Shown here one piece after another: positions 1-10,292 of a DNA stretch of 64,000 nucleotides. Each line of letters opens with the position of its first letter. Within the stretch, counting starts at the first letter, position 1. Source of the stretch: Sulfitobacter sp. HGT1 (lineage in GTDB: Bacteria; Pseudomonadota; Alphaproteobacteria; Rhodobacterales; Rhodobacteraceae); assembly GCF_013282155.1 (NCBI RefSeq), contig NZ_BLWI01000012.1, positions 186,001 to 250,000 on the forward strand, given 5' to 3'. The translations under genes were made by a program, and so were the position numbers. The notes beneath the pieces are model-generated. The model did not search any database, was not told where the DNA came from, and saw only the letters and a list, made by a program, of their open reading frames with translations.

Positions 1-1104
1 TTCGCGATCGCCCAAAACAAGTGTGTCGCGCGAAGGCTCTTCCGGCGCTTCGATCAGGGACACCACCAGATCGGTCTGCGCCCCATCACGCAGGCGCGTG
101 ATCACAGCCTGCTTGCCCAGCCCCGCCACGCTCATCCGGTAGATCATCTCGGCGGGGGAATGCACATCCTCACCGTCGACCGCGATAATCACATCGCCCA
201 CCCGAAACCCTGCGGCCAGAAACGGGCTGACCGGATGTAACCCCGACAGAATAATGCCGCCCGGCCGGTCCAACCCCAAGGGGGCAGCCATATCCGCATC
301 AACGGCCTGCCCGCTCAGCCCCGCCCAAGGGCGTGCAAAACGCGTCGCACCGCTGCGCGCCTGCCCCATAAACTCTGCAACCAGATTGGCCGGAATGGCA
401 AAACCGATGCCGTTGGACCCGCCGGAACTGGTCAGGATTGACGTGTTGATGCCGATCAGGTCCCCCTGCATATCAATCAATGCCCCGCCTGAATTACCCG
501 GATTGATCGGCGCGTCGGTCTGGATGAAATACCCCTGCCCACCGCCGTTCATGCCCCCGGACCGCGCAAGGCCAGATACGATGCCGCTGCTGACAGTCTG
601 CCCCACGCCGAACGGGTTCCCGATGGCCAAAGCCAGTTCGCCGACCTCGACCCCGTCACTGTCGCGTAAGGACAGAAACGGCAGGTCGGCCACATCGTCA
701 ATCTTGAGGATGGCAAGGTCGCTATCGGCATCGCTCAACATCACGCGGGCGGAAAATTCGCGCCGGTCAGCAAGGACAATACGAATGTCCGTCGCCATCC
801 CCACCACGTGATAATTCGACACGACAATCCCGTCCTCTGACAAGATCACCCCCGACCCGAGCGAATTTTGCACCCGTGGGCGACCCGCGTCAGGGCTTTG
901 GAAAAAGCGTTCAAAAAACGGGTCGGATTGCAGCGGCGTGCGACTGCTTTGCACAATCGTGCGCGCATAGATGTTCACGACGGCTGGCGTGGCCTCTTTC
1001 ACCAAGGGCGCAAAGCTAAGCTGCATTTGCACCGCAGAGCTTGGAACAGTCTGCGCATGGACGGGCAAGGAAATCAGGGCGAGCAGGATCAGGATATATT
1101 TCAT
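1..1104 (-). CDS. DegP/HtrA-type periplasmic serine protease with PDZ domain (3' end outside window)
   Basis: Translated from an ATG at 1104, the protein starts with a signal peptide ending near residue 18 (VHA-Q). A trypsin-like domain follows with the full catalytic triad: His99 in SNYHV, Asp129 in DSDLAIL and Ser205 in NPGNSGGAL. A PDZ domain begins near residue 235. Proteins of this family degrade or refold damaged proteins in the periplasm. The reading frame is still open at position 1, so any second PDZ domain is not visible. It lies downstream of rplQ on the same strand but behind a strong terminator, so it probably has its own promoter in the 80 bases before its start. Family assignment is firm; which Deg paralogue it is cannot be decided. 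Confidence 0.93.
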   Translation of the reverse strand, partial: MKYILILLALISLPVHAQTVPSSAVQMQLSFAPLVKEATPAVVNIYARTIVQSSRTPLQSDPFFERFFQSPDAGRPRVQNSLGSGVILSEDGIVVSNYHVVGMATDIRIVLADRREFSARVMLSDADSDLAILKIDDVADLPFLSLRDSDGVEVGELALAIGNPFGVGQTVSSGIVSGLARSGGMNGGGQGYFIQTDAPINPGNSGGALIDMQGDLIGINTSILTSSGGSNGIGFAIPANLVAEFMGQARSGATRFARPWAGLSGQAVDADMAAPLGLDRPGGIILSGLHPVSPFLAAGFRVGDVIIAVDGEDVHSPAEMIYRMSVAGLGKQAVITRLRDGAQTDLVVSLIEAPEEPSRDTLVLGDRE

Positions 1105-1182
1105 ACACCAGATATGCGCAGCCATAGGTGCTTTCGCAACACCCATATTCCAAATGGTCCAAAATCCTCGCCGAAGGCATAA

Positions 1183-1214
1183 AAGCAAAAAGCCCCTGCG
1201 CAGGCAGGGGCTTT
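1183..1214 (-). terminator. Intrinsic terminator after rplQ
   Basis: A perfect 11-bp stem (AAAGCCCCTGC and its complement, 1189-1214) with a 4-base loop is followed, reading the minus strand, by a T-rich tract. It ends the rpsM-rpsK-rpoA-rplQ transcript. Confidence 0.85.
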
Positions 1215-1239
1215 ATAATCATCTGCAAGGCAGATGGCT

Positions 1240-1659
1240 TTAGTCTTCGGCAACTTCGTATGCTGCAACGCGGGCTTTGTCGCCTGCGCCTTTCGCGTCG
1301 CGGTCGCGGTCTACGAATTCGATGATCGCCATCGGTGCCATGTCGCCATAACGGAAGCCCGCTTTCAGCACGCGCACATAGCCGCCCTGACGGTCTTTGT
1401 AGCGGGGTCCAAGGATGTCGAACAATTTCGCGACATACTGGTCCTGCTTCAGCTTGCTTGCTGCCTGACGGCGCGCGTGCAGATCGCCGCGCTTGGCAAG
1501 CGTGATCATTTTTTCAATGATCGGCTTCAATTCTTTTGCTTTTGGCAAGGTTGTTTTGATTTGCTCATGTTCGATGAGCGAGCCTGCCATGTTCGAGAAC
1601 AACGCCTTGCGGTGTTCATGAGTACGGTTCAGGCGGCGGTAACCACGTGCGTGACGCAT
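1240..1659 (-). CDS. rplQ: 50S ribosomal protein L17
   Basis: The 139-residue protein opens with the L17 signature [20 protein letters not shown] and continues through [15 protein letters not shown] and [14 protein letters not shown]. It is slightly longer than the E. coli protein (127 residues) through an acidic C-terminal extension ending AYEVAED. L17 binds 23S rRNA near the exit tunnel of the large subunit. It is the last gene of the alpha cluster, 135 bases after rpoA, and the next structure downstream is a terminator. Confidence 0.98.
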   Translation of the reverse strand: MRHARGYRRLNRTHEHRKALFSNMAGSLIEHEQIKTTLPKAKELKPIIEKMITLAKRGDLHARRQAASKLKQDQYVAKLFDILGPRYKDRQGGYVRVLKAGFRYGDMAPMAIIEFVDRDRDAKGAGDKARVAAYEVAED

Positions 1660-1760
1660 TTTCTAGTCTCCAACGATATGCCCTCTACGGGCGGTTTTGC
1701 TTTGTCCGGCTGACGTGCGTAGCGCCAACTCTCCTTGGGGCCCTCGTGGCCCAGTCTTGC

Positions 1761-1788
1761 ATGTGGTGGGGATCGCTCCCCACCGCAT
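1761..1788 (-). other. Stem-loop between rpoA and rplQ
   Basis: Arms GGTGGGGA and TCCCCACC around the loop TCGC, extended by an outer ATG/CAT pair and a wobble, form a near-perfect hairpin in the 135-base rpoA-rplQ gap. No T-tract follows, so it looks like an RNA processing or stability element rather than a terminator. Confidence 0.5.
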
Positions 1789-1794
1789 GAATTC

Positions 1795-2811
1795 TTAGAA
1801 CGAATCCTCGAACTTCTTGGCGAGGTCTTCGATGTTGTCCGGTGGCCAGTCCTCGACGTCCATACCAAGGTGCAGACCCATACCCGACAGCACTTCCTTG
1901 ATCTCGTTCAAGGACTTGCGGCCAAAGTTCGGCGTGCGCAGCATTTCGGCTTCGGTCTTCTGGATCAGATCGCCAATATACACGATATTGTCGTTCTTCA
2001 GGCAGTTTGCGGAACGCACGGACAGTTCCAACTCGTCTACTTTCTTGAGCAGCAGCGGGTTGAATTCCAGGCCGTCATCATCATCCTGACGCGACGCAGA
2101 TTCAGGCTCGTCGAAGTTGACGAAGATGCCCAGCTGATCTTGCAGAATGCGCGCAGCAAATGCGACTGCATCGTCTGGCGTGATCGAACCGTCGGTTTCG
2201 ACTTTCATCGTCAGCTTGTCATAATCCAGCACCTGACCTTCGCGGGTCGGCTGCACGTCATAAGACACTTTTTTCACTGGCGAATAGATCGCATCGATCG
2301 GGATCAACCCGATTGGCGCGTCTTCCGGTCTGTTTTTGTCCGCTGCAACATAGCCCTTGCCCGTGTTTACGGTCAGTTCCATGTAGACATCGGCACCGTC
2401 ATCCAGGTGGCAGATCACGTGATCGCGGTTCAGGATCTCGATCCCGGCGCTCTCAGAGATGTCACCAGCTGTCACAACGCCAGGGCCTTTTGCAGAAATC
2501 GACAGGCGCTTTGGCCCTTCGACTTCCATACGCAAGGAAACACCCTTGAGGTTCAGAACGATGTCGGTCACGTCTTCACGTACACCAGCAACGCTGGAGA
2601 ATTCGTGCAAAACGTTGTCAATCTGTACGGATGTGATGGCAGCGCCTTGCAGCGAAGACATCAGAACGCGGCGCAGCGCGTTGCCCATCGTCAAACCAAA
2701 ACCACGCTCAAGCGGTTCTGCGATCACAGTCGCCTGACGTGCCGGGTCATTGCCCACCTTCACGTCCAGCTGCTGTGGTTTAATCAATTCAGCCCAATTT
2801 TTGTGGATCAT
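1795..2811 (-). CDS. rpoA: DNA-directed RNA polymerase subunit alpha
   Basis: The 338-residue protein starts at the ATG giving [13 protein letters not shown], four bases after a strong GGAGGG ribosome binding site; a longer in-frame extension upstream lacks family similarity and is rejected. The N-terminal domain (about 1-235) dimerises and assembles beta and beta-prime. The C-terminal domain (about 255-325, with [16 protein letters not shown] and [15 protein letters not shown]) binds UP elements and activators. Length and sequence are normal for an alphaproteobacterium. It lies between rpsK (117-base gap) and rplQ. Confidence 0.98.
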   Translation of the reverse strand: MIHKNWAELIKPQQLDVKVGNDPARQATVIAEPLERGFGLTMGNALRRVLMSSLQGAAITSVQIDNVLHEFSSVAGVREDVTDIVLNLKGVSLRMEVEGPKRLSISAKGPGVVTAGDISESAGIEILNRDHVICHLDDGADVYMELTVNTGKGYVAADKNRPEDAPIGLIPIDAIYSPVKKVSYDVQPTREGQVLDYDKLTMKVETDGSITPDDAVAFAARILQDQLGIFVNFDEPESASRQDDDDGLEFNPLLLKKVDELELSVRSANCLKNDNIVYIGDLIQKTEAEMLRTPNFGRKSLNEIKEVLSGMGLHLGMDVEDWPPDNIEDLAKKFEDSF

Positions 2812-2928
2812 ACGTCCCTCCATTCTTGTCTCTTGCCCCATGTCCAAACGGCGAAGAAACTCCCGAGGTTTCAGAAAAGCAGTACGGGGCCGCACCCAAC
2901 GGCACGACCCCATAAATAATATATGTCG

Positions 2929-3318
2929 TTAGACGCGGCGACGCTTTGGTGGGCGGCAGCCGTTGTGCGCCATTGGCGTCACGTCACGGATCGATGTGAT
3001 GTTGAAACCCGCAGCGGCCAAAGCACGCAATGCGCTTTCGCGACCCGAACCCGGGCCTTGCACTTCGACTTCCAGCGTTTTCACGCCGTGATCCTGGGCT
3101 TTCTTGCCCACATCTTCTGCTGCCATCTGGGCTGCGTAAGGTGTCGATTTACGCGACCCTTTGAAACCCATTGTGCCTGCCGAAGACCATGCAATCGCAT
3201 TGCCCTGAACGTCAGAGATCAGAATTTTTGTGTTGTTGAAGGAGCTGTTAACATGCGCCACACCTGCGGCGATGTTCTTGCTGACCTTACGCTTTGTTTT
3301 TGTCTTTTCGCGTGCCAT
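2929..3318 (-). CDS. rpsK: 30S ribosomal protein S11
   Basis: The 129-residue protein has the S11 core, including [29 protein letters not shown] and the C-terminal [19 protein letters not shown]11 lies on the platform of the small subunit and contacts the mRNA exit region. It starts 13 bases after the rpsM stop, so the two are probably co-translated. Length is that of the family. Confidence 0.98.
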   Translation of the reverse strand: MAREKTKTKRKVSKNIAAGVAHVNSSFNNTKILISDVQGNAIAWSSAGTMGFKGSRKSTPYAAQMAAEDVGKKAQDHGVKTLEVEVQGPGSGRESALRALAAAGFNITSIRDVTPMAHNGCRPPKRRRV

Positions 3319-3331
3319 TGATCAGACCCCC

Positions 3332-3700
3332 TTATTTCTTCTTACCAGCAATGGCCTTTGCAGGGCCTTTGCGAGTGCGAGCGTTGGTGTGGGTGCGTTG
3401 ACCACGAACCGGCAGGTTACGACGGTGACGCAGGCCACGGTAGCAACCAAGGTCCATCAGACGCTTGATGTTCATCTGTGTCTCGCGACGCAGGTCGCCT
3501 TCAACAGAGAAGTTTTCGTCGATGTATTCACGGATCTTCAGGATTTCTGCATCCGAAAGTTCGTTGATACGACGGGTGATGTCGATGCCAACAGCTTCGC
3601 AGATTTGCGCAGCCGAAGAGTTACCGATACCAGTGATATATGTGAGGGCGATTGGAACCCGCTTTGCAGTCGGGATGTTTACGCCGGCAATACGTGCCAC
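3332..3700 (-). CDS. rpsM: 30S ribosomal protein S13
   Basis: The 122-residue protein begins [21 protein letters not shown] and carries the [24 protein letters not shown] tail that reaches the tRNA and inter-subunit bridge. It is the first gene of the alpha cluster here. The usual rpmJ between secY and rpsM is absent, with adk in that position, as in other alphaproteobacteria. Confidence 0.98.
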   Translation of the reverse strand: MARIAGVNIPTAKRVPIALTYITGIGNSSAAQICEAVGIDITRRINELSDAEILKIREYIDENFSVEGDLRRETQMNIKRLMDLGCYRGLRHRRNLPVRGQRTHTNARTRKGPAKAIAGKKK

Positions 3701-3861
3701 GTGTGCTATTCCTTTTTCGTTGCGGGTCCGTGATACCAGACCCTTTTTTCACAACGTGAAGCCCGAGGCGTTTCTTGCCATCGGGCTGCAGCTGATCAGG
3801 TGTTCTTGCGCAGAGCGTGATCGGTGCCCTTTTGCAATTCGATTCTCATACGAGATACGGC

Positions 3862-3890
3862 TGGTTATTGCCATTTCCAACAAGCGTCAA
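3862..3890 (-). promoter_or_regulatory. Candidate sigma70 promoter for rpsM-rpsK-rpoA-rplQ
   Basis: Reading the minus strand, TTGACG (3885-3890) is followed after 17 bases by TAACCA (3862-3867). The -35 box is good and the -10 is weak. It sits in the 325-base gap just downstream of the adk terminator, where a restart of transcription is needed. The rest of this gap shows no gene. Confidence 0.45.
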
Positions 3891-3966
3891 CCCACGATTG
3901 GACATGTGACCCGCATTGAAGCGGTTGTTCGTCAATCGCGCCTGAAAAATGTTGTTAAACAAATAG

Positions 3967-4001
3967 AAAACGGCACCCGTGCGATGCAGGGGTGCCGTTT
4001 T
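3967..4001 (-). terminator. Intrinsic terminator after adk
   Basis: Perfect 12-bp arms AAAACGGCACCC and GGGTGCCGTTTT surround an 11-base loop, ending in a T-run on either strand. It closes the rplO-secY-adk transcript. Confidence 0.85.
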
Positions 4002-4025
4002 CCGAATGCTGGTAGAACGTGCCGA

Positions 4026-4673
4026 TCAGGCGTCCAGAATGGCCGCGATGCTGGCCTGAACCACGTTGATATCGGCCAGACCATCGACCCGCTTGAGCAG
4101 ATCATGGGCGTAGTAATAGCCCAACAGCGGCGATGTCTTTTTGTAGTATTCCATCAAACGGTTGCGCAGGCTTTCTTCGTTATCGTCAGCCCGGCGTTTG
4201 AAATCAGTTGAACCGCATTTGACGCATTTGCCGTCAGCAGGCTGTGGCTTTGTCTCGTCGTGATAGACTTCGCCGCAATTACCGCAGGTCGACCGGCCGG
4301 AAATACGTTTGACCAGCGCCTCGTCGTTCACCCGCAATTCGATCACATGATCAAGCGGCTTGCCCGTTGCTTTCAACAGCTCGCCCAATGCGGTGGCCTG
4401 GGCCAGCGTCCGTGGGAAACCGTCAAAGATAAAGCCGCCGTGTTCGGACGTGTCTTCCAGCTTTTCCCGGATCAGACCGATCACGATCTCGTCGGTGACC
4501 AGATCGCCGCGCGCCATAACCTCGGCAACCATCTTGCCCATCTCGGTGCCGCTGTCTTTCGCTTCACGCAGCATGTCGCCGGTGGAAAGTTGCACCATAT
4601 TGCGGGTCTCAACCAAGTGACGCGCCTGTGTTCCTTTGCCCGCTCCGGGCGGTCCAAGCAGAATAATGTTCAT
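4026..4673 (-). CDS. adk: Adenylate kinase, zinc-binding lid type
   Basis: The 215-residue enzyme interconverts ATP plus AMP and two ADP in the cytoplasm. The P-loop is GPPGAGKGT (7-15), the AMP-binding FDGFPRT is at 83-89, and the long lid carries four cysteines (130, 133, 150, 153) in two C-x2-C pairs, as in zinc-containing adenylate kinases. Its ATG overlaps the secY stop in an ATGA arrangement, so translation is coupled to secY, as in many bacteria. Length and motifs are complete. Confidence 0.98.
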   Translation of the reverse strand: MNIILLGPPGAGKGTQARHLVETRNMVQLSTGDMLREAKDSGTEMGKMVAEVMARGDLVTDEIVIGLIREKLEDTSEHGGFIFDGFPRTLAQATALGELLKATGKPLDHVIELRVNDEALVKRISGRSTCGNCGEVYHDETKPQPADGKCVKCGSTDFKRRADDNEESLRNRLMEYYKKTSPLLGYYYAHDLLKRVDGLADINVVQASIAAILDA

Positions 4674-6034
4674 TTACGTGCCGGGCTCCGTTTTTTGCGG
4701 GATTTGCCTGTTTTGCCACGCAACTGCGAGCGCTCAAGCAACCCCTCGTATTGATGTGCAAGCAGGTGGCTTTGCACTTGTTGAATTGTATCCATGGTCA
4801 CCGACACAACAATCAAAACCGAAGTACCACCAAAGTAGAAAGGAATGGCGAACTGACCCCGAAGAATTTCAGGAAGAATACAGACCGCTGCCAAATACGC
4901 AGCCCCGAGCACCAGAATACGGTTTACAACGTACTCAAGATATTCGGCTGTTTTCTTGCCTGGACGGATACCCGGGACAAAACCGTTCTGATTTTTCAGG
5001 TTATCGGCAACTTCGTCAGGCTTGAAGCTGACGTTGAAGGTATAGAAATACGCAAAGAACACGATCATCGCGACAAAGAACAGCAGGTAAAGCGGCTGCC
5101 CTGGCCCGAAGTTTGCCAGCAAGACCGACATGATCGGCCCTGTGGAATTCCCCGAGAACGTGCTGATCGTCACCGGCAGCAACAAAAGCGAGCTGGCGAA
5201 GATCGCAGGGATAACACCAGCTGGGTTAACCTTAACTGGCAGGTGCGAGGACCCGCCGTCATACATCTTTTGGCCAACTTGGCGGCGCGGGTACTGGATA
5301 TGGATCTTGCGCAGGGCGCGCTCCATGAAGACCACGAACATGATCGTCACAATGACCATCACCAACACCGCAACGATCACCGCAGGGCTGATCGCGCCGG
5401 AACGACCCGACGAGAAGAACTGAGCAATGGCTGCAGGAACTTCGGCGATGATGCCCACAAAGATGATCAGCGAAATGCCGTTACCGATGCCGCGTGCGGT
5501 GATTTGCTCGCCCAGCCACATCAGGAACATGGTGCCGCCCACCAACGTAATCATACAAGCGAGACGGAAATACATGCCCGGATCGGCGGCAATGTCGCCT
5601 GCCTCAAGCGACACAGCCAGCCCGTAGGCCTGCAAGGTCGCCAAAGCCACAGTACCGAACCGTGTATATTGGTTGATCTTCTTGCGCCCCTGCTCGCCCT
5701 CTTTCTTGAGCTGCTCAAGCGCGGGAACCATCGAGGTCATCAACTGAACGATGATCGATGCCGAGATGTAAGGCATGATACCGAGGGCGAAAATGCCCAT
5801 ACGGCCAAGCGCACCACCGGTGAACATCGAAACCATACCGCCAATGCCTTGACCTGCGCTTTCCATGAACTGGCGCAGGGCGCTGCCGTCAATGCCGGGA
5901 ACCGGAATAAACGTGCCAAGGCGATAAACGATCAGCAAACCGAGGGTGAATAGAATCCGGTTGCGAAGGTCTGTCGCCTTGCCCAACGCGGACCAACTGG
6001 TGTTGGCGGCCATGCTTTCGACGGCTGATACCAT
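4670..6034 (-). CDS. secY: Preprotein translocase subunit SecY
   Basis: The 454-residue protein is the channel subunit of the SecYEG translocon in the inner membrane, with ten predicted hydrophobic segments and the typical [10 protein letters not shown] plug-region sequence. The start [14 protein letters not shown] was chosen over a longer frame because family similarity begins there. The last codons overlap the adk start by four bases. It follows rplO after 120 bases and belongs to the detached distal part of the spc cluster. Confidence 0.97.
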   Translation of the reverse strand: MVSAVESMAANTSWSALGKATDLRNRILFTLGLLIVYRLGTFIPVPGIDGSALRQFMESAGQGIGGMVSMFTGGALGRMGIFALGIMPYISASIIVQLMTSMVPALEQLKKEGEQGRKKINQYTRFGTVALATLQAYGLAVSLEAGDIAADPGMYFRLACMITLVGGTMFLMWLGEQITARGIGNGISLIIFVGIIAEVPAAIAQFFSSGRSGAISPAVIVAVLVMVIVTIMFVVFMERALRKIHIQYPRRQVGQKMYDGGSSHLPVKVNPAGVIPAIFASSLLLLPVTISTFSGNSTGPIMSVLLANFGPGQPLYLLFFVAMIVFFAYFYTFNVSFKPDEVADNLKNQNGFVPGIRPGKKTAEYLEYVVNRILVLGAAYLAAVCILPEILRGQFAIPFYFGGTSVLIVVSVTMDTIQQVQSHLLAHQYEGLLERSQLRGKTGKSRKKRSPARK

Positions 6035-6154
6035 GATTAGGGCTCTTTCTTTGCAAAAACGCCGCCCGAGCCGTTTTCCGGCGGGCGGCATTTGGGAAAA
6101 CTCGATTGTCTATGTAAGCGGGACGCAGCCCGCTCACAAGGCAAAAGGGTTTGG

Positions 6155-6637
6155 TTACGCGTCTGCGTTCGCCGCGGCAGGTGCTGTGACGGTCAATTTG
6201 CCGCCCGCTTTCTCTACTGCTTCGATTGCGGACTTGGACGCACCAGTGACTTGAAGGTCAACTTTGGTAGTCAAGTCGCCCTTTGCCAGAACGCGGATAC
6301 CGTCCAGCTTGCGACGTACCAGACCCGAAGAAATCAGCGCGTCTTCGGTGATCGCAGCAGCGCCGTCGATCTTTTTCGCGTCGATGAATTTCTGGATCAG
6401 ACCAAGGTTCACAACAGCGTAGGATTTGCGGTTCGGCTTGGTAAAGCCGCGCTTTGGCAGACGCTGGTACAATGGCATCTGACCGCCTTCGTACCCGTTG
6501 ATCGCTACACCCGAACGGGATTTCTGACCTTTGATACCACGGCCACCCATTTTACCGGTGCCGGAACCAGGACCACGGCCAACGCGCTTGCGTGGTTTCG
6601 TTGCACCTGGGTTGTCTGAAAGTTCATGCAGTTTCAT
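6155..6637 (-). CDS. rplO: 50S ribosomal protein L15
   Basis: The 160-residue protein starts [22 protein letters not shown] after an AAGGAG ribosome binding site; upstream in-frame codons are rejected. The glycine-rich [24 protein letters not shown] segment inserts into 23S rRNA. Unlike in most bacteria it does not follow rpmD directly: a 565-base gap with a terminator, a small gene and a promoter separates them. Confidence 0.98.
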   Translation of the reverse strand: MKLHELSDNPGATKPRKRVGRGPGSGTGKMGGRGIKGQKSRSGVAINGYEGGQMPLYQRLPKRGFTKPNRKSYAVVNLGLIQKFIDAKKIDGAAAITEDALISSGLVRRKLDGIRVLAKGDLTTKVDLQVTGASKSAIEAVEKAGGKLTVTAPAAANADA

Positions 6638-6732
6638 GTCGCTTCTCCTTTTGCCGGATGTGGCCCCCAGCGACGGGAGCGGCCAAACGCGGCGTTTCAT
6701 GATTCTTGTGGCGGATTGGTGGCCACTGGGGG

Positions 6733-6761
6733 CGTATAGCCACCCCCAGCAGAGTTATCAA
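6733..6761 (-). promoter_or_regulatory. Sigma70-type promoter for rplO-secY-adk
   Basis: On the minus strand TTGATA (6756-6761) is followed after exactly 17 bases by TATACG (6733-6738), the same -10 as in the rpsL promoter. A G-rich hairpin (CTGGGGG/CCCCCAG, about 6726-6750) overlaps the -10. It sits about 100 bases before rplO, where the operon has just been terminated. Confidence 0.65.
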
Positions 6762-6836
6762 GTCACGACTGTCGACTATCGCCGTCTTGGCCATTTTGGC
6801 ACGGCCCCCCCGATGTCAGGCTCCAAGCGCGCTCTT

Positions 6837-7025
6837 CTAGTGGCAATGCACCGGCTTGGACCCGCCATGACAGCACTGACCCGGAGGAGACGACTTTCTG
6901 CAGCCACCACCATGTTCGATAACCGTCTGGCTTATACCGACGGTTACGAAGGACGAGGCGCTGACGGGGAGGCTAATAACATTGAGTAAAACGAAGACGG
7001 AAAACGGTTTGAGAATAAGTTTCAT
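6837..7025 (-). CDS. Small exported Cys/His-rich peptide of unknown function
   Basis: The 62-residue product has a signal peptide (MKLILKPFSVFVLLNVISLPVSA, predicted cleavage after residue 23). The mature part of about 39 residues ends in a dense cluster of four Cys (42, 51, 52, 61) and four His (38, 53, 60, 62), including GQCCHGG and PVHCH. The pattern suggests metal or disulfide chemistry in the periplasm, but no named family is recognised. The start is preceded by only a weak GGAA. It lies alone between the rpmD terminator and the rplO promoter. Coding status is likely but not certain. Confidence 0.6.
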   Translation of the reverse strand: MKLILKPFSVFVLLNVISLPVSASSFVTVGISQTVIEHGGGCRKSSPPGQCCHGGSKPVHCH

Positions 7026-7105
7026 AATAATTCCATGAACAAATAGGTGCGTCGAAAGAGAGCGCACTTCTCAAGCGTTAACCTCTTGCTAACTATTGTC
7101 CATGT

Positions 7106-7136
7106 AAAAACGCCCCGCAGTTTCCCGCGAGGCGCT
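7106..7136 (-). terminator. Intrinsic terminator after rpmD
   Basis: The minus strand reads GCGCCTCGC, an 8-base loop, GCGGGGCGT (one mismatch), then TTTTT. It lies 66 bases after the rpmD stop and ends the proximal spc transcript ahead of rplO. Confidence 0.75.
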
Positions 7137-7144
7137 TAATTCAA

Positions 7145-7195
7145 GATGGGTTACACCCATCCGACTGCAAATTGGTGAGGTGGGCTAAACCCACC
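7145..7195. repeat. Two copies of a short GGGT-ACCC palindrome
   Basis: GATGGGTTACACCCATC (7145-7161) and GGTGGGCTAAACCCACC (7179-7195) lie between the terminator and rpmD. They belong to a recurring intergenic palindrome family also seen near 12409, 15633, 21917 and 40472. Confidence 0.55.
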
Positions 7196-7201
7196 GCCAA
7201 C

Positions 7202-7390
7202 TCAGCCCTTTTCTTCGAGGATCTCTACCATGTGAGAGATCTTGCGGATCATGCCGCGTACGGAAGGTGTGTCTTCCAGTTCGCGTACACGGTGCATTTT
7301 GTTCAGACCCAGACCGATCAACGTAGCGCGCTGGTCGGCGGGGCGGCGGATTGGCGAACCAACCTGCTTGATTACAATAGTCTTAGCCAT
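7202..7390 (-). CDS. rpmD: 50S ribosomal protein L30
   Basis: The 62-residue protein has the L30 pattern [32 protein letters not shown]. It binds domain II of 23S rRNA. Only two bases separate its start from the rpsE stop. It is the last gene before the break in the spc cluster. Confidence 0.97.
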   Translation of the reverse strand: MAKTIVIKQVGSPIRRPADQRATLIGLGLNKMHRVRELEDTPSVRGMIRKISHMVEILEEKG

Positions 7391-7392
7391 GC

Positions 7393-7974
7393 TTATGCCT
7401 CCTCAGCCACTTGTGCGGACGATTCAACATGGTCCTCACGCTTGGGCAGAATATCCGCAACTTTCTTGCCGCGACGCTGTGCAACAGAGCGAGGCGAAGA
7501 TTCTTTACGCAGACCGTCCATCGTGGCGCGGATCATGTTGTAAGGGTTCTGCGAACCGATGGACTTGGACACAACGTCCTTGATGCCCAGCATTTCGAAA
7601 ACGGCACGCATTGGACCACCGGCGATGATACCGGTACCTTCTGGTGCTGTACGCATAACCACTTTACCGGCGCCGTGACGGCCTTCCATGTCGTGGTGCA
7701 ATGTACGGCCTTCGCGCAGCTGAACGCGGATCATTTGGCGCTTCGCTTGCTCGGTGGCTTTGCGAATGGCTTCAGGAACCTCTTTCGCTTTACCTTTACC
7801 AAAGCCTACGCGGCCTTTTTGGTCACCAACAACGACAAGTGCGGCGAAGCCAAAACGCTTACCACCCTTAACGGTCTTGGAAACACGGTTGATCGCCACT
7901 AGGCGGTCGGCGAATTCTGGAGTCTCTTCGCGCTGGTTGCGGCGATTGCCACCCCGGTTGTCATCTCTTGCCAT
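7393..7974 (-). CDS. rpsE: 30S ribosomal protein S5
   Basis: The 193-residue protein has the S5 N-terminal double-stranded RNA-binding fold ([31 protein letters not shown]) and the C-terminal domain with [39 protein letters not shown]. It affects decoding accuracy and mRNA unwinding at the entry site. It is longer than E. coli S5 (167 residues) through an N-terminal Arg/Asn-rich extension and a C-terminal acidic tail, usual for alphaproteobacteria. Confidence 0.97.
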   Translation of the reverse strand: MARDDNRGGNRRNQREETPEFADRLVAINRVSKTVKGGKRFGFAALVVVGDQKGRVGFGKGKAKEVPEAIRKATEQAKRQMIRVQLREGRTLHHDMEGRHGAGKVVMRTAPEGTGIIAGGPMRAVFEMLGIKDVVSKSIGSQNPYNMIRATMDGLRKESSPRSVAQRRGKKVADILPKREDHVESSAQVAEEA

Positions 7975-8083
7975 GCGGCATCATCCTTTTGGTACGGCGC
8001 AAGCGCCTTTCTTGGTCAATCCTGGTGGGTCTGAGCGACCCCCGGATCATCGAGGCGGCACATCGCGTGCCGCCTGCGCTGTC

Positions 8084-8443
8084 TTAGATTTTCAGACCGC
8101 CTTCGCGGGCTGCATCGGCCAAAGCTTTGACTTTGCCGTGGAACAGGAAACCACCACGGTCAAAATAGGCTTCGGTTACACCAGCTTTGATGGCGCGGTC
8201 GGCAATTGCCGTCCCGACCTTTGTCGCTGCTTCGATGTTGTTCTTGCCAACAACACCCAAATCTTTTTCGAGCGTCGAAGCGGAAGCCAATGTGACCCCG
8301 TTTACGTCGTCGATCAGCTGGGCGCTGATGTTTTTGTTCGAACGGTGAACCGAAAGGCGAAGACGCCCTGCGTTGACCCGACGAAGTTTGTTCCGAACGC
8401 GCAGGCGGCGTTTCAGAAACAGTTGTCTTTTGCTGTTTGCCAT
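8084..8443 (-). CDS. rplR: 50S ribosomal protein L18
   Basis: The 119-residue protein shows the L18 features [35 protein letters not shown] and a C-terminal [24 protein letters not shown]. It binds 5S rRNA in the central protuberance. It lies between rplF (11-base gap) and rpsE (109-base gap). Confidence 0.97.
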   Translation of the reverse strand: MANSKRQLFLKRRLRVRNKLRRVNAGRLRLSVHRSNKNISAQLIDDVNGVTLASASTLEKDLGVVGKNNIEAATKVGTAIADRAIKAGVTEAYFDRGGFLFHGKVKALADAAREGGLKI

Positions 8444-8454
8444 CTGAGCTATCC

Positions 8455-8988
8455 TTACTTCTTCTTGCCTTCTTTGCGGAAGACGAACTCACCTTTATAG
8501 CGGATACCTTTGCCCTTATAGGGCTCGGGTTTGCGCCATTGGCGGATGTTCGCGGCGACTTGACCAACAAGCTGTTCGTCAATGCCTTCTACCACAATCT
8601 CGGTCTGTTTCGGTACCGTGACGGTCACACCGGCTGGCGGTATGTAGTCTACGTCGTGCGACAGGCCCAGGTTCAGTTTCAACGAGTTGCCAGTCATGGC
8701 AGCACGATAACCAACACCTTGGATCTCAAGCTCTTTCTTGAAACCTTCGGTGACACCTGTAACCAAGTTGCCAACCATAGTGCGGCTCATGCCCCACTGC
8801 TGGCGTGCGCGCTTGGACTTGCCACGTGGTGTAATTGTTACCACGTTGTCTTCGACAGTCATTGTAACGTCGTCAGTTGCTTTAAAGGTACGTGTACCCT
8901 TTGGGCCTTTGACTTCGATGGTCTGACCGCTGACCGATGCAGAAACACCGTTGGGCAGGTCGACCGGTTTTTTACCAATACGAGACAT
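8455..8988 (-). CDS. rplF: 50S ribosomal protein L6
   Basis: The 177-residue protein starts [15 protein letters not shown], with AAAGGAGAGC as ribosome binding site; a 20-codon in-frame extension upstream reaches into rpsH and is rejected. It has two similar alpha/beta domains and the C-terminal [26 protein letters not shown]6 sits near the factor-binding site. It follows rpsH after 10 bases. Confidence 0.98.
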   Translation of the reverse strand: MSRIGKKPVDLPNGVSASVSGQTIEVKGPKGTRTFKATDDVTMTVEDNVVTITPRGKSKRARQQWGMSRTMVGNLVTGVTEGFKKELEIQGVGYRAAMTGNSLKLNLGLSHDVDYIPPAGVTVTVPKQTEIVVEGIDEQLVGQVAANIRQWRKPEPYKGKGIRYKGEFVFRKEGKKK

Positions 8989-8998
8989 TTTGCTCTCC

Positions 8999-9391
8999 TT
9001 AGAATACGGTGCAGAGCACTTCGCCGCCAACATTGTGGCTGCGTGCATTCTGATCCGACATCACACCCTTGGGGGTGGAGACAATCGACACACCGAGGCC
9101 CTGACGGACAACGGGAATGTCATTGACGCCCATGTAGACGCGACGACCGGGTTTGGAAACCCGCTTCAATTCGCGAATAACAGGTTCGCCCTCGTAATAC
9201 TTGAGGCTGATTTCGATGGCAGGGTGGCCGTCGGCGCCTGTCATCTTTTCGTAGCCGCGGATGTAACCTTCGTCTGCGAGTACGTCCAATACCCATGCAC
9301 GCAGCTTGGAAGCTGGGGTCATGACTGTGGATTTACCGCGCATCGAGGAGTTACGGATGCGTGTCAGCATATCTGCGATAGGATCGTTCAT
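8999..9391 (-). CDS. rpsH: 30S ribosomal protein S8
   Basis: The 130-residue protein begins [23 protein letters not shown] and ends [31 protein letters not shown] with the conserved STPKG loop that contacts 16S rRNA helix 21. In enterobacteria S8 represses the spc operon by binding mRNA. Whether that applies here is not visible. Confidence 0.98.
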   Translation of the reverse strand: MNDPIADMLTRIRNSSMRGKSTVMTPASKLRAWVLDVLADEGYIRGYEKMTGADGHPAIEISLKYYEGEPVIRELKRVSKPGRRVYMGVNDIPVVRQGLGVSIVSTPKGVMSDQNARSHNVGGEVLCTVF

Positions 9392-9403
9392 CTGATGCGC
9401 TCC

Positions 9404-9709
9404 TTACCAGCTCGACTTGACCATGCCGGGGATTTGGCCGCTTGAGCCAAGATCCCGCAACGCGATCCGCGAAATTTTCAGTTTACGATAGTAAGCGTGC
9501 GGACGGCCTGTCAGCTGGCAGCGGTTGTGCAGACGCACAGCGCTGGAGTTGCGAGGCAGTTTCGCCAAAGCCAGGGACGCGCGGAAACGCTCTTCCATTG
9601 GCTTTTCTTGATCGCTTACGATCTCTTTCAAGGCAGCGCGCTTTGCAGCGAACTTCTTGACCAGTGCTTCACGCTTCATTTCGCGTGCGATCATGGATTT
9701 CTTAGCCAT
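9404..9709 (-). CDS. rpsN: 30S ribosomal protein S14 (zinc-independent type)
   Basis: The 101-residue protein has the long S14 form with no C-x2-C zinc knuckle; the region reads [43 protein letters not shown]. It belongs to the head of the small subunit. It lies in the usual place between rplE (19 bases) and rpsH (12 bases). Confidence 0.98.
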   Translation of the reverse strand: MAKKSMIAREMKREALVKKFAAKRAALKEIVSDQEKPMEERFRASLALAKLPRNSSAVRLHNRCQLTGRPHAYYRKLKISRIALRDLGSSGQIPGMVKSSW

Positions 9710-9728
9710 ATCTAAATCCTCCCCGCGC

Positions 9729-10292
9729 TTATGAGTTGAAGGGCATGTTGAACGCTTTCAACAGTGCCTTCGCTTCAGCGTCGGTTTTCGCCGTGGTGGC
9801 GATCACGATGTCCATTCCCCAGGTCTCATCAACTTTATCAAAGTCGATTTCAGGGAACACGATGTGCTCTTTCAAGCCCATGGCATAGTTGCCACGACCG
9901 TCAAAGCTTTTGCCGCTGATGCCGCGGAAGTCGCGGATACGAGGCATTGCGATCGTGATCAGACGATCCAGGAATTCATACATCCGCTCGCCACGCAGGG
10001 TAACTTTCGCACCCAAAGGCATGTCTTCACGAACGCGGAAACCAGCGATGGATTTCTTGGCAATGGTTGTCAGCGCTTTTTGGCCGGCAATCGTTGTCAG
10101 ATCTTCCTGAGCGGATTTTGCTTTCTTGCTGTCACGGACAGCTTCAGCGCCACAGCCGATGTTCAGAACGATTTTATCCAAGCGAGGGATCATCATGTCG
10201 TTCTTGTAACCGAACTCTTCCTTCAGGGCAGGACGGATCGTGTCGTTATAGACGCCCTTCAGGCGGGGTGTGTATGTTGCAGTATCAAGCAT
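9729..10292 (-). CDS. rplE: 50S ribosomal protein L5
   Basis: The 187-residue protein shows L5 segments [21 protein letters not shown] and [24 protein letters not shown]. It binds 5S rRNA and touches the P-site tRNA. Its start overlaps the end of rplX by eight bases, suggesting translational coupling. Confidence 0.98.
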   Translation of the reverse strand: MLDTATYTPRLKGVYNDTIRPALKEEFGYKNDMMIPRLDKIVLNIGCGAEAVRDSKKAKSAQEDLTTIAGQKALTTIAKKSIAGFRVREDMPLGAKVTLRGERMYEFLDRLITIAMPRIRDFRGISGKSFDGRGNYAMGLKEHIVFPEIDFDKVDETWGMDIVIATTAKTDAEAKALLKAFNMPFNS

